Assembly: GCF_040183065.1 (NCBI RefSeq)
Contig: NC_091122.1
Location: 81,383,955 to 81,447,954, forward strand
Source of the DNA: Periplaneta americana
Taxonomy: Eukaryota; Arthropoda; Insecta; Blattodea; Blattidae
Direction of reading: 5' to 3'
DNA: 64,000 bases
Shown: piece by piece, positions 46,100 to 57,298 of the stretch
Layout of the letters: every line of letters starts with the position of its first letter
How positions within the stretch are numbered: position 1 is the first letter of the stretch
The notes under the pieces: model-generated
The model's input: only the letters and a program-made list of their open reading frames with translations
The model's database searches: none
Told to the model about the DNA's origin: nothing
Program-made: the position numbers and the translations under genes

Positions 46100-46634
46100 C
46101 TGGTTTATGTATAGTTCTCACATCTTTCAGTCCTGGTGCTTGTCGGCTTACATCATCTCTATTGTAAAATTCAGTTACTGCAGTGACAGTACTTATATCC
46201 AATCCTTTTTGATTTGTAGAACACTTTTCCTCACTCAAGTTTGAATTTCCTACATAAGTCTCAAATAATCTTTTCACAACACACCTTTTTTTGCGTGGTG
46301 AATTTGGAAGAGCTTTCCGAGCACGAGATGTAGCCTTCCCAAGGGAACTTGAATTTTTGTAGACACAGAAATTGTGGTCTTGTTCTGCGAGCTTTGTCTC
46401 AGCCCTCTCTTTCTTTAGGCGCCTAAATCTGACAACGCGTTCTCTGTTTTTTCTTTTTTCCTCTTCTTCAATTGCTTTCTTGACTTCCATCTTACAGTTC
46501 TTCAATTTCTCTTTCTTCCTTTCTCTATATTTACTTACACAGATTGTATGTTGTTCTTTATATTTATCATAATTACCTTCCTCCTTAAGCTTCTGCCTCA
46601 TTTTTCTCATTCTCTCAGCAGAGGTTGATGGCAT
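46050..46634 (-). CDS. N-terminal frame of the same transposon protein (194 aa)
   Basis: ATG at 46632-46634 starts MPSTSAERMRKMRQKLKEEG, followed by a long very basic helical stretch (KYRERKKEKLKNCKMEVKKA, RERVVRFRRLKKERAETK), likely a DNA-binding or nuclear-targeting coiled region. Later parts read KRLFETYVG and TAVTEFYNRDDVSRQAPGLK, ending KPDGSKERMQIRHLYSSL. It overlaps the next frame by 50 bp. The ending SSL-stop (TCA CTT TAA G) becomes SSLKETHALF if one T is skipped, joining smoothly to the second frame, so the two were or are one protein. The CTTTAAG site could be a chance single-base insertion or a programmed +1 shift. Confidence 0.75.
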   Translation of the reverse strand: MPSTSAERMRKMRQKLKEEGNYDKYKEQHTICVSKYRERKKEKLKNCKMEVKKAIEEEEKRKNRERVVRFRRLKKERAETKLAEQDHNFCVYKNSSSLGKATSRARKALPNSPRKKRCVVKRLFETYVGNSNLSEEKCSTNQKGLDISTVTAVTEFYNRDDVSRQAPGLKDVRTIHKPDGSKERMQIRHLYSSL

Positions 46635-47310
46635 TTTGGTGAATCACAGAATGAAAACAATGTCCAGTGATGTCAGATTTTATTTCCTCGCCAAAACCAA
46701 GTCAGGTACTTTGCTTCTCCTGAAATTTGTAAAAACAGCATACTATAATTTCTGTATTACTATTAAAAGCGTCACTCACATTACACTAATTTAATTTGAT
46801 ATATCATATTAAATAAAATTCATACGAAGCTGCTAATTTCACCCAATAATATTCTTTATCTCTATTTAGTAATACCAGATTTTTAATGAAAATGGATGGC
46901 ATTTATTGCTTTTTAATTAAAAAAATAACATATTTTGTCACATTACACGTTAATATGCAATTTCTAAATTTCATAATACTCTGTTCATTCAGCAGCTATA
47001 GACATGCTTTTTGTTCTATTTTGTACCTCAAAGTATAAGAAAGAAAATTATAAACTCCTAATATATTATGTTACTGTAAAATTGAATAAAAACTTACCTT
47101 CAAGTTATTGAAAATTGTGTAATAAAATGTACAGGCTATGTTGCTATCTTCTTGGAGGCAAAACAACAAAGAAAATTGTTTCCCACAAAAATTCTAAATG
47201 TGGAACAGGAAGTCTAAAGGGTAGACAACCTTACAATAAAAAAATAAACACAAATATACCATTTTCAGAAATAGAGGAAAATGTCCCTCTTACCATGGAA
47301 TGACCCAATT

Positions 47311-47533
47311 ACATGTCAAAGAAACTAACAAAGTTCTTACAAAAGAAATAATTGCATGAGATATTTAAACCACTGTATAAGACCAAAATTTGTCCACAGC
47401 AAATCCTACAACTTCAATGCCGTACTTTTCTCTATCTGTCCCTTTGGTGAAAAAGTACCAAATATTGTATAAGAATCAAAACACACTACTACACCACAGA
47501 TTGTAATCAATTACATACTAACACATGCCATTT
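47311..47533. other. Short spacer, no gene recognised
   Basis: AT-rich sequence between two transposons; nothing supported. Confidence 0.5.
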
Positions 47534-47681
47534 ATATAGAGCAGTTGTTCCCAAACTTTTTCAGCCACGGAGCCCTTTTTGAAGCAAAAGTTTCTCGTGG
47601 AGCCCCAAGACATGTTTAGTGTTTAGTTCTATCTGTATATGTTCTATGAAGCATAATACACATGATATGTATACGAAAGTA

Positions 47682-47684
<3 letters not shown>

Positions 47685-47718
<34 letters not shown>
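47685..47718. repeat. (AAT)n microsatellite
   Basis: About eleven AAT units. Confidence 0.9.
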
Positions 47719-47722
<4 letters not shown>

Positions 47723-47819
47723 CTGGAGACAATATTATTTAAATGTACAAAATGATAATTATAAGTAGTACCGGTAGTTAAGATATGTAAAAAATGTTAA
47801 AAGGTTACATTTACACCCG

Positions 47820-50140
47820 AATTAATGTGAAGAATGTGCCTGTTTCTTGCGACAGAGTTTGTCAATGTCCGATGTCACAGTCAGTTGAAGACGCATATTG
47901 TCTTCTGCATCCAAACTAGTTCGATATTATGTTTTTGTAGCCGTGTACTTCGAAAAGGCCGTTTCACAGAAGTATGTAGTACCAAAAGGCTGTAAGATCA
48001 ATTTAGCTTTTGATCTTAATATCGAAAGATCCTGCCCTAACTGAACCCAAAATTCGGGAAGTGGTTTGCTTTTAAATGATGCCTGACAGGCTATCCGAAA
48101 CCATGTCTATAAGGACCTCATATTCTGTCGCAGTGAGGGCTGATGGTTTTGACTTCACTGAAAATGGATCTACAATCCACTCATATTTGTTTCGAATCGA
48201 TTCCTGAGTTTCCCTTGGAAAGTATGAATTCATATTTTGCAGAAAATTGTCAAGGTGCTCTTTTATTATTGCTATGAATGAGTTATTCATTGTTATGTTA
48301 TTTTCTTCTGTAAAGTTTGAAGTCAATGAGAAACATGTCAGATTCTTATTCTAGACTCTTTCCATGCAGAACGATATTTTTTTTCTTCAGTGCGGCAATT
48401 TTATCATTAGCATTGAATATAGTTTTCTGTTTCCCTTGTATGGATGTGCTGAATTCGTTATTTTTTTACAAAATGTGTGCTAAGTAACATAATTTGCACA
48501 ACGATTCCTGATCATTCAAATAATCTGCTTGCAAACTCTTTTGGTCATTCAAAACTAAAGACAACGCATATCAAGCGACAACTATGTGTAATAAATAATT
48601 AATAACAATGGCTAGTGTATACTTCCCTATCTTCACACAGAATTTTGAGTAGCCTACACTGCAAAGGTCGTGCCTTAACAAAGTTGATAATTTAGACGAC
48701 GTTGTCTAGTACATGCCTTAATAACGCTGGTATTTTTTTCCTTGCGAGGGCATGTCGGTGTAGTACACAATAACTACTTGTGCAGTTTTTTAAACTTTCT
48801 TGATCCTTGTAACACCGCCAACAACAGGACCTACCATGGGCTTTGCACCTTCTGTGCGTACATTAATGCAATTGTTCCATGGTATCGCTGAAGGATGGAT
48901 AGAACAGAGAAAAATTCTCTTCGGCACCAGGACTCGAACCCGGGTTTTCAGCTCTATGTGCTGACACTTTATCCACTAAGCCACGCCGAATTCCAATTCT
49001 GATGCAAGATCGAATCCCCTCACTTTAAGTTCTATCTTTCAGTTTTCCCTTTGGTGGCCTAACCTCATATACTGTGTCACAGAATATGTGACAGTGGCAC
49101 AATGTCCAATGCACTATATACAGAGGTGCACTCATTACGAGTGACTAAGTGGCCGGGATCCGACGGGATGAGCGCCGTCTTGAATCACTAGGTGATTATC
49201 TACGCATATTATAATATTATTATGATATACTTCGGTACATCATAATAATACCATGGTACCGGTATCGAGTTTTCAATGACGACATCTAACAGGGGGAAAA
49301 AAATTCAGAACCTCTTGTGGAGAATGGCAATGGCTTTCAGAACAAAATTCTTCATGAAAGGAATCTGAAAATTCGTACTGCACATACGTCATTAGCACAG
49401 CTAATCCGGCAACGTCCGTGGATTCGTCAAGTTGTAGCAAAAATTTCGTTTCACTGATACGGGAAATTATGGTATTTTTAACATCATTTGATAGATCCTG
49501 GATCCCATTACGCACAGTGTTATTTGATAAGGGCACACTGGAGATCAAGTTTGCAGTTCTTTCGTCCACCAATCACTTCACTACCTTCACTAATAGTAGT
49601 TTTATAAGAATTTCGGCAAGGGTATGAGGTTTACCAGTAAGACCCAGGTCATGGCTAACCAAGTACGACGTTCCCAGTGTTTTATAGTTATTTGTCTTTA
49701 CACGAGATAAATTTTTTTTCTAAACTGCATGGAGTTCGTCATATTATTTTCTTTTGATGTAGTCTGCAGTTTTATTTGTGAAGTCAGGATGAGATTCAAA
49801 ATGCTGCCTAAGCTTGGCAGGGAACATAGAACTATTGGGCAAAACTTTGTTACATATCACACACTGTGGACGTCCATCAGCAAACTAGTGAATCCCATAT
49901 CCAAATATGAATCACAATATTTTCGTTTTTTACTTTCTTTTCTGTACTTCTATACTAGGCATCGTAAACTCTGAAGCAGGATCATGTGTAGTATATTCTG
50001 AATTCAATCCAAAAGAATTCGCACTATTTTCTTCAAAAGTAAGGTTACAGTTCTTATTATCCCCCTTTGACTGAGCACTGGTTGATGACTAATGGCTATA
50101 GTAGATCTATTATTATTGCTGCTTCTATCTAGCAAGAATA
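47820..50140 (-). pseudogene. hAT transposase, ZBED5/SCAND3-like, many breaks
   Basis: Minus-strand pieces in order: a BED-finger region near 50000-49790 (CNKVLPNSSMFPAKLRQHFE), DERTANLISSVPLSNNTVRN and ISETKFLLQLDESTDVAGLA with the first catalytic aspartate (49572-49273), FLQNMNSYFPRETQESIRNK and EWIVDPFSVK (48326-48072), and remains of the dimerisation domain, with PFGTTYFC-like sequence out of frame near 47950. More than five breaks, plus the SINE insertion between the catalytic and C-terminal parts. Clearly dead and older than the neighbouring AATT-flanked element. Confidence 0.75.
48850..49265 (-). mobile_element. tRNA-derived SINE-like block inside the hAT
   Basis: Minus strand: GGCGTGGCTTAGTGGATAAA (A box), then CCCGGGTTCGAGTCCTGG (perfect B box) and GTGCCGAAGAG at about 48990-48915, followed by CTCTGTTCTATCCATCC and CAGCGATACCATGGAACAAT. 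The block from 49000 to 49265 upstream of the tRNA-like head includes ACCTAGTGATTCAAGACGGC and may be a second repeat. It fills a gap in the hAT gene; exact borders are uncertain. Confidence 0.6.
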
Positions 50141-50256
50141 AATCAAACTACTTTCTGAGAAAGTACTTTTCGCTTCTTGTCATCCGCGGTCGGAGCCCCT
50201 AAGACTTACTTGCGGAGCCCTTGGGGCTCCGCGGAGCACACTTTGGGAACCGCTGA

Positions 50257-51337
50257 TATAGAGGGATCAGATGAGGTGTGGAGGGGGAGAGATGGGGTTC
50301 TCACTGTGTGCTGCTGATGCTCTTGCGGTGGGGAACAGACAGTGTAGAGTCGCAGTGATACAACAATACAAGTTTCTGTAATGATGATTCAAACAATTAT
50401 GTGTTCGTCCTGGCTCGTCAAGGTTAGTGAATCAGTCTCCAAAAGTGACTGTTGAGTGACGTACATGCAGTGTTTTCTTGTGCATTTAAAGTGAAAGTGT
50501 AAATAAGTCTAAACTGTATAATGGCTAATCATATGTTTTCATCTGAACAGCGTGTATATATTTATGATTGTAACACTATTCCCGGGTGTAAAAATTCCAT
50601 CACTTACAGCAATCTATGATCTTTATAACAAATTTCAGGCAACGGGAAGTGTTCAGCCTAAGAAACAAGACAGACAACGTAGGGTTCCTACAGAAGAAAC
50701 ATTAGATGACATTGATCATCGCTTGGAACATTCTTCTAGAAAATCACTTAGGCTGCTTTTTCAAGTGTGAACTTCTAATGGCTCTGTGCAAAAGCTACTA
50801 AATTATTAAAGTTGCAGCCATATAAAATAACTAAGATACATACTCTTCAACTGGGTGATCCTGCACGTAGGTGTACATTTTATGAGTGGATGCTGAATAA
50901 TATTCATAATAAATTAATAGACCCACATTTAATATTTTTCTCAGACAAGATATGGTTCTACCTCCATGGTTATGTGTGTTCATAAAACAATTGCTATTGG
51001 AGTGCTGAGGAACCTGATACGATTCATGAAGTACCCCTCCATGACGGAGTACCCCACACACTCTAGAACTGAAAAATGATATTCGTCAACAAAATTAATA
51101 GCATTAATCGACCAGAACTACATTGGGTTATGGGGTATTTCATAAAGAGGTGTCAAAATGTGGACAACGAAGGCGGCCAGTTCAGCACCTCCATCAATAA
51201 AGTTGTAAGACACTTTAAAATAGTTATGGAAGCGTGTATGGTTATGTTACCATGACTATACACTGTCCGTTTCCTGCTGCGAGAGCATCCAAAAAACCTG
51301 TCGCTCTTGTCCACACCTCATTTGATCTCTCTGTATA
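50257..51337 (+). mobile_element. Tc1/mariner-superfamily element (1077 bp) with TA flanks
   Basis: The element spans 50259-51335: left TAGAGGGATCAGATGAGGTG followed by TGGA, right (reversed) TACAGAGAGATCAAATGAGG followed by TGTGGA. TA lies on both sides (50257-50258 and 51336-51337). Its interior has a decayed transposase gene. The hAT at 47542-50255 inserted at its left edge. Confidence 0.75.
50521..51220 (+). pseudogene. Decayed Tc1/mariner-type transposase (first of two relatives)
   Basis: Pieces: MANHMFSSEQRVYIYDC, PGVKIPSLTAIYDLYNKFQA and TGSVQPKKQDRQRRVPTEET (HTH region), then DPHLIFFSDKIWFYLHGYV, NNCYWSAEEPDTIHEVPLHD. The FSDxxWF block carries the first catalytic aspartate; xxNxYWSAExP is typical of a Tc1/mariner branch common in arthropods. 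The second half of the catalytic domain is lost. Several stops and shifts. Confidence 0.75.
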
Positions 51338-51629
51338 TCTACTCAAAGGGTTAAATTGTAACATTAGGATCTGTCATTGAATGAATATGTACTGGGTTTC
51401 TCAGTTTAACGTGGGCCGTGGTGTCTCGGTACTGGTTGATTCCTAGCATGTCAAGGTCAAAGTGCATCATACATGTGCAGCATGTTCTTAGTTATTCTGA
51501 TTCATTGAGCCATTTTAACAAGGCATGTGTATATCTGGAGTGCAGTATTTCTTTAAAATGTGTATAAGTTAGTTGAATTTAATTTTTCTAGGACATCATG
51601 TGTTCGTAGGCCTATGTGGTTCTTACAGA
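51338..51629. other. Flank between two transposase relics
   Basis: Probably the 5' part of the element carrying the second relic; its terminus was not located. Confidence 0.35.
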
Positions 51630-52260
51630 GGTATGTGGAGAGTCCATTTGTTGAGTTCAAATGCTATTTGCAGGAAGATTTCCTGGTGTGAAAAGTTCAA
51701 CTCGTGATACAATCCGTAAATTACTACGTAAATTTCGAGGGACTGGAAATGTTACCAATACATATGAGAGGCATATGAAGGAAAAAATGATTTTGACGGA
51801 AGAAATGTAAACCTAGGAAAAGGCATACATTTTGTGAATTGGTTGTGAATAATGGACATGGTGGAGAAATAGACCCATATTTTATTTCTTTCTCTGATGA
51901 GGTTCGGTTCAATCTCCACGTCTTTGTAAGTTCACAAAATTACTGCTATTGGTCCACTGAGAAACCAGATTCTCCTATATGGTGTATGGTGTGCAATGAG
52001 TGGGAAAGGAATTTTTTAAGAAAAAATTAATGCTGTTATATATGTGAATCTGATTTTATACCCCTTTTTTCAAGAACTGACCGAGATGGTATGGAATTCT
52101 TTCAACAGGATTCTACCACTGCTCATAAGTAAATTTTCCCTACAAGAACATAGCCTAATTGTTTCAGAACAGTCCTTATTGTTAATCTTTGGCTCCTTGA
52201 TCCTGACCTGATTCCTTGTGATTTTTATCTTTGGGGTACATTGAAAAATAAAGTGTAGGA
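51630..52260 (+). pseudogene. Decayed Tc1/mariner-type transposase (second relative)
   Basis: Pieces: FPGVKSSTRDTIRKLLRKFR, GTGNVTNTYERHMKEKMILT, then GEIDPYFISFSDEVRFNLHV, SSQNYCYWSTEKPDSPIW, EFFQQDSTTAHK and LLDPDLIPCDFYLWGTLKNK. FSDEVRF, QQDSTTAHK and DPDLIPCDFYLW are the three catalytic blocks. Same branch as the relic at 50.5 kb but clearly different in sequence. Several stops. Confidence 0.75.
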
Positions 52261-52616
52261 CTCCTTTGCTTTCACAGTACACCCACATTATACGATTTTT
52301 TTTTGTATAAAGTTCACTATTGCTGCAGGACAAGACTGATTTAGAGACATTTTTCCACATATAATTTTAATCATCTCAGGATTTCTTTGAAAATCAAACA
52401 CTGCACTTATATGATTTGATATGATATATGATATGATATGAGGAATTCTAGGAGAACCTTTTGTTATAAGAAGTTCCTGGAAGTATTGTTTTTAACCTTA
52501 TAAATTTGGAAATATGTACGAGGCGTGTTCTTAAAGTAAGTTCCAAAAGGATGTAGTAAGTAAACAGGAAGATATTTACAAACCATTTTTGTTGTATTGT
52601 ATTCCCCACATTTCAA

Positions 52617-53112
52617 TTACTTCTCAACATAATCTCCATCATTATTGAGGCATTTATCGAGTTGTGGCACAAGTCTTTCTATCCCCTCATTGTAGAATTC
52701 GCCTGCCTGTGGTGCGAACCACTCCCGCACTGCTGTTTTCACTTCATCGTCGCCATCAAAACGTTGGCCACCGAGGAACTTCTTGAGGTGCAGGAAGAGA
52801 TGAAAGTCACTCGGAACCAAATCCGGGCTGTAAGGGGGGATGATCAATTTGTTCCCAGTCAAATTTCGAGATGAGATTTTGAGTGTCACGAGCTGTGTGT
52901 GGCCGAGCGTTGTCATGAAGCAACACAACTCCGTTGGTCAGCATCCCACGTCTCTTGTTCTGAATTGCGCGACGGAGCTTCTTCAAGGTCTGATAATAGG
53001 TTTCTCTATTAATGGTTTCACCCTGAGGCAAGAATTCTATGAGTAGGACATAGCTATGCCATGGCGGATAGTGAGTAGACTCTGAAACAACGCTCTCGAC
53101 TTGAAGCTTCAT
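52617..53112 (-). pseudogene. mariner transposase, C-terminal half, one frameshift
   Basis: Begins MKLQVESVVSE at the LINE junction and continues LLIEFLPQGETINRETYYQT, LKKLRRAIQNKRRGMLTNGV and VLLHDNARPHTARDTQNL (second catalytic D). After a one-base frame change near 52830 it reads PPYSPDLVPSDFHLFLHLKK (third D: DD34D-type block) and ends DKCLNNDGDYVEK. Together with the other half this is a nearly whole mariner protein; the frameshift and the LINE make it non-functional. Confidence 0.88.
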
Positions 53113-53191
53113 AGGAGGTGTATAAAAAGTGATTAAGGAAGTGGCGACATATAGTTAATCTGTTAAGTTGTTCGGCATTGATTAATTTACA

Positions 53192-53863
53192 ATGGGCCCT
53201 AAAAAGTGTGACAAAAGTGAGGAAATTGAGGAAACTGTTAAGCGTGTTGTAAAGGAAGCTCTACAAGACACCGGTATGCTGCAAGTTCTTGCCAACTTGA
53301 TAAAAGAAACTGTAACGAACTCAGTTGTGACTGAACTACAGAAGACAATTGAATTCAATAGCGAAGTAATAAGTGAGTTGAAAAGTGCTTTGGTAAAAAG
53401 GGCCGAAAAAATCGAAGCCCTGGAAGCTAAAGTGGACGAACTAGAACAATATCAACGTAGGCAGTGTCTAAGGATCTTCGGGGTGGAAGAACAGGAGGCA
53501 GAAGACACCGACAAGTTGGTTATGGAGGTAGGGAAACGGATCGGAGTAGATGTGAATGTGATGGATATTGATAGGAGCCATAGGATTGGCAGGCGCGACG
53601 TTGGCAATGATAGGCCTAGACCTATCATTGTCAAGTTCGTGAGTTATCGGAAGAGAAGTGAAGTATTAAAAAATAAGCGCCTACTTAAAAAAACTGGTGT
53701 AACGATTCGAGAAGACCTGACCAGAATCCGGCATAACATCCTGAAAGAAGCCATCAATAAGTTTGGAGTGAATAGTGTGTGGACTCAGGACGGTGTTATC
53801 ATAGTGAACAGAGGTGACTCGAAGCGACGTGTGGCATGCTGGAGCGATCTTCGCAACATTTAG
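53192..53863 (+). CDS. LINE ORF1 protein, intact (223 aa)
   Basis: RNA-binding ORF1 of the non-LTR element. ATG at 53192 gives MGPKKCDKSEEIEETVKRVV. Residues about 40-90 form a coiled coil (LQKTIEFNSEVISELKSALV, KRAEKIEALEAKVDELEQYQ), the usual trimerisation part. The RRM-like part follows: QCLRIFGVEEQE, then DIDRSHRIGRR and RPRPIIVKFVSYRKRSEVLK, and the C-terminal domain KTGVTIREDLTRIRHNILKE, FGVNSVWTQDGVIIVN. The plan matches L1-type ORF1 (transposase_22-like) proteins used by several insect LINE clades. No break. Confidence 0.85.
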   Translation: MGPKKCDKSEEIEETVKRVVKEALQDTGMLQVLANLIKETVTNSVVTELQKTIEFNSEVISELKSALVKRAEKIEALEAKVDELEQYQRRQCLRIFGVEEQEAEDTDKLVMEVGKRIGVDVNVMDIDRSHRIGRRDVGNDRPRPIIVKFVSYRKRSEVLKNKRLLKKTGVTIREDLTRIRHNILKEAINKFGVNSVWTQDGVIIVNRGDSKRRVACWSDLRNI

Positions 53864-54126
53864 AAGTCGAGAGTTTTGTATCACGACACAAGGTTTAATT
53901 CTGTTAATTCTAGTTATAGTTACATAGTACTTAAGCCTATCTACTTTTTTTTTTTTTTGCTTTCTTATTTAATATTAACTTACTAGCTGTTAGTTTATAT
54001 TGACAGGAAAAGTGTTGTGAAAGTAGTGATAGTCTTGATTGAAACTTTTAACAAAAAGGTAGAAGTAGAGTAGTTTAGACTAGTAGTGTAATATTCTTAG
54101 AGTTGGTAGAAGTGGACCCTAGTTAA

Positions 54127-57055
54127 ACGGAAATTCTGACAGTCTCTGACAATGACACTGACCTTCATAATTCCTCTCCCCTTACCAGTAACAACCTGCC
54201 CCAGCAGACGGCAGATATCTTACAGGCCGCTTTCTCTTTTCACCCCAATGCCCTTCGAGTCGCACACATAAACGCTCAAAGTATTTTAGCACACATTGAC
54301 GACTTTTACGCTATATTTTCCCCACTAAACTTGCACGCCATCTTAATTTCTGAGACCTGGCTTCAACCATCTTTATCCTCTTCCCTAATTCACCTCGACG
54401 GATACAATCTACTTCGCAACGATCGGTTAAATAAGCGGGGAGGTGGTGTTGCAGCCTTCATTAGATCGGATCTCGAGCCCAAAGTTATTCACCAATCCCC
54501 CGGCGAATATTCCTCTCGCCCTGAATTTCTCTTCGTAGGAATACGAGTTAGTTTTCAGAAATGTTTGCTGTGTATAGTTTATAAGCCTCCGAAGGTTAAT
54601 TTTTTAGCTGACCTGGAGACATCCCTACAGAACCTATTGCCATATTATGAACACGTAATCATTATGGGTGACTTTAATACAAATCTATTTGCCGCTGACT
54701 CAATACAGACAACACAACTAAAGAGAATGTTCCATGCTTGTGATATGACTATCCTTCCACTTGAACCCACTCATCATACTACCTACTCAGAAACGCTCTT
54801 TGACTTAATCATCACCAATAATCACATGGACAGCTACCTGCGTCTGGAATATCTTCCCACGATATAATATATGTAATATACGCATTGCAGTGTCCCAAAT
54901 TGACAACCAAAATAGCTACTTATAGAGACCTAAAACGTATTGACAATTCTGCTTTAATAGAAGACGCATTACGTATACCCTGGGACGCAATATGGAAGTT
55001 ACGAACTGTGGACGAGAAGATAGAACAGCTAAATAACTTTATTATAGACTTGTATGACCGACATGCTCCTCTAAAAACTAGACGTGTGAGAAGACTGCCT
55101 GCGCCTTGGATGACTGCTGACATACGCAACATGATGGCTGAACGAGATTCGGCATATCGAAAATATAGACGAGACAAAAACGAAACCAATTTTAACAGGT
55201 ACAAGCAACTGAGAAACAGAACCAGCCAGACTGTTAGGAATGCTAAAATCTGACATGCATACAGCCTTATTGAACCAGGAACTAGCCCCTTCACGCTTTG
55301 GAGACATGTGCAGACAATGGGATTAAGATAGACAAATACCCAGGTAGACGACAACTCAATCTCACTGGAACGGCTCAATGACCACTTTACGAAAACTCAC
55401 ACTACAACCCTTAGCCGCATTGACAAACAACAGACAATCGATGAACTCTTAAACCTACGGACCAACCCCTCAAGGGAAAAATTTCACTTTTGGTATATTA
55501 CGCAATCTGACATAAAGAAAGCCCTGAAACGAATCACAACTAAAGCAGAAGGACCAGACCATGTCAATATTTCGTTATTAAACAAAATCATAGACTTAAT
55601 ACTACCGACTGTGACCCACATTTTCAATGCCTCAATTATGACTTCGACTTACCCACAGCAATGGAAACTGCTTTTGTCCACCCAATTCCCAAGACCAAAA
55701 CAGCGACATCTTATAATGACTACAGACCTATCAGCATCCTACCTGCCCTGTCCAAAGCATTGGAACGCATTGTACACAAGCAACTGACAGAATACTTAAA
55801 CAAATACAAACTTCTCGACTCTTATCAATCAGGTTTCAGGGCCGGACATAACACAAGTACAGCATTACTTAAAATCACGGAAGACCTATGCGAGGCCCAG
55901 GACGAACGTAAATTGACAATAATGACTTTACTTGACTTCAGCAAAGCCTTCGATTCTGTAGACATTGACTTGTTAATATGTAAACTCAGAAGACTACACC
56001 TAGAAAAGCACATTGTCCTGTGGTTCGACTCTTACCTTAATGGCCGCCAACAAAGTGTGATAGCTGGAAATCGTTCTTCCCCTTGGCAAGCCGTGAGATC
56101 AGGGATCCCACAGGGATCAGTTCTTGGCCCTTTACTATTTACAATTTATATCAACGACATATCAGAATCTCTAAAATACTGCCGACACCATCTCTATGTA
56201 GACGACCTTCAAATATACATAAAATTCCACACTGACGAAATAAATGATGCAATAACTAAAATTAATGATGATCTGGACTCAATCTGGACATGGACACGGA
56301 AATTCCGACTTAAACTAAATCCAGAAAAATCACAGTCAATCATTGTGGGCCATTCACGTTTGTTAAGCACTATTACCATACCAAATTTGTCCCCGATTAA
56401 AATACACGGCGCCGAAATTCGATTCAGTGAATCAGTAAAGAATCTAGGTATTTATATGGATAAAAGTTTAAACTGGAACATTCAAGTTGCAGAAACCTGC
56501 AAAAAGGTATTCTCATTAATCCACTCGTTTAGACGATTGAAGAATTTTCTACCCTTTTCCATGAAAAAAATGCTAGTGCAAACACTCGTGATGCCCCACT
56601 TCGATTACTGTGATATTCTGCTTACTGACCTAAGAGTTACTTCAGCGCAGAGACTACAACGTGTTCATAATATGTGCGTCCGTTTCGTCTGCAATATTCG
56701 CCGGGCTGATCACGTAACACCATCCCTCGAAATGTTGACCTGGCTCCGTCTAGAAGATCGTAGGAAAATCCACTGTCTTTCCCTTCTCTTTCACATATTG
56801 CATTTCTCCACTCTTGTCTATCTTGCGTCTCGTTTTCAAAATTTATCCACCCATCATAACCTAGACACACGATCACAACACTCCTCAATATTATCCATTC
56901 CCTCCCACCGAACATCCTCATATTCATCTTCTTTCACTGTGGCTGTTCCTCGACTTTGGAATTCCCTACCGAGTAATGTCAGGGACTGTCAGCCATCAAA
57001 TCAATTTAAGAATAGGCTAACGAGATATTTTTCTAACAATTACTGTCAACATTAA
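54127..57055 (+). pseudogene. LINE ORF2 (endonuclease and reverse transcriptase), about 3 breaks
   Basis: Endonuclease, 54127-54867: NALRVAHINAQSILAHIDDF, LHAILISETWLQPSL (catalytic E), KRGGGVAAFIRSDL, VIIMGDFNTNL (D, N) and ETLFDLIITNN. The frame is lost near 54860-54890. A link, 54885-55253, ends QTVRNAKI; another break follows, and 55400-55660 is still recognisable (KRITTKAEGPDHVNISLLNK). Polymerase, 55661-57055: SYNDYRPISILPALSKALER, TLLDFSKAFDSVDIDLL (palm D), SGIPQGSVLGPLLFTIYIND and HHLYVDDLQIYIKF (YVDD box), ending SNQFKNRLTRYFSNNYCQH. The last frame is clean for 464 codons. It copies the LINE RNA at a nicked target when intact. Confidence 0.88.
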
Positions 57056-57118
57056 TAGCTGTTTCAGGTTTCTCAATGTTTAATGGTTATATATATCACA
57101 GATAAATATCTAAATTAT

Positions 57119-57123
<5 letters not shown>

Positions 57124-57154
<31 letters not shown>

Positions 57155-57195
57155 CTACTAATATTATTATTATTATTATTATCATTATTATTATA
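57124..57195. repeat. (ATT)n microsatellite in the LINE 3'UTR
   Basis: Two ATT runs (57124-57151 and 57164-57195) separated by ACCCTACTAAT. Confidence 0.9.
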
Positions 57196-57298
57196 ACTAT
57201 TTCTTACCAGTGTTTATTATTGTCACACTAACATTAGTTATCCAATTTTCATTATTTACTTTCATGTTGTTTTATGATCTAGATATTAATGTAATAAC

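Larger units (their letters stand above)
44025..47310 (-). mobile_element. 3.3-kb two-frame DNA transposon of a family I cannot name
   Basis: Inverted termini TTGGGTCATTCCAT at 44027 and complement ATGGAATGACCCAA ending 47308. AATT is present at both edges (44025-44028, 47307-47310), so either a 4-bp AATT duplication flanks GGGTCATTCCAT or AATT belongs to the terminus. The motif GTCACTCACATTAC occurs at 44042, 44218, 44403 and 44425, and again at 46771, all in the same orientation, with a shorter GTCACATTAC at 46937. These look like subterminal transposase-binding sites. The interior carries two overlapping minus-strand frames covering most of the element with no other break, so the copy is probably young. 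Confidence 0.8.
47534..50263 (-). mobile_element. hAT transposon (ZBED5/SCAND3-like) with ATATAGAG duplications
   Basis: The element spans 47542-50255: left CAGTTGTTCCCAAACTTTTT, right (reversed) CAGCGGTTCCCAAAGTGTGC; both are followed by CGGAGCCC-type sequence. ATATAGAG is duplicated exactly at 47534-47541 and 50256-50263. The right duplication is the start of the terminal repeat of the mariner-like element at 50259, so the hAT landed in that terminus. The gene is badly decayed and interrupted by a SINE-like block (about 48590-49265). Confidence 0.88.
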
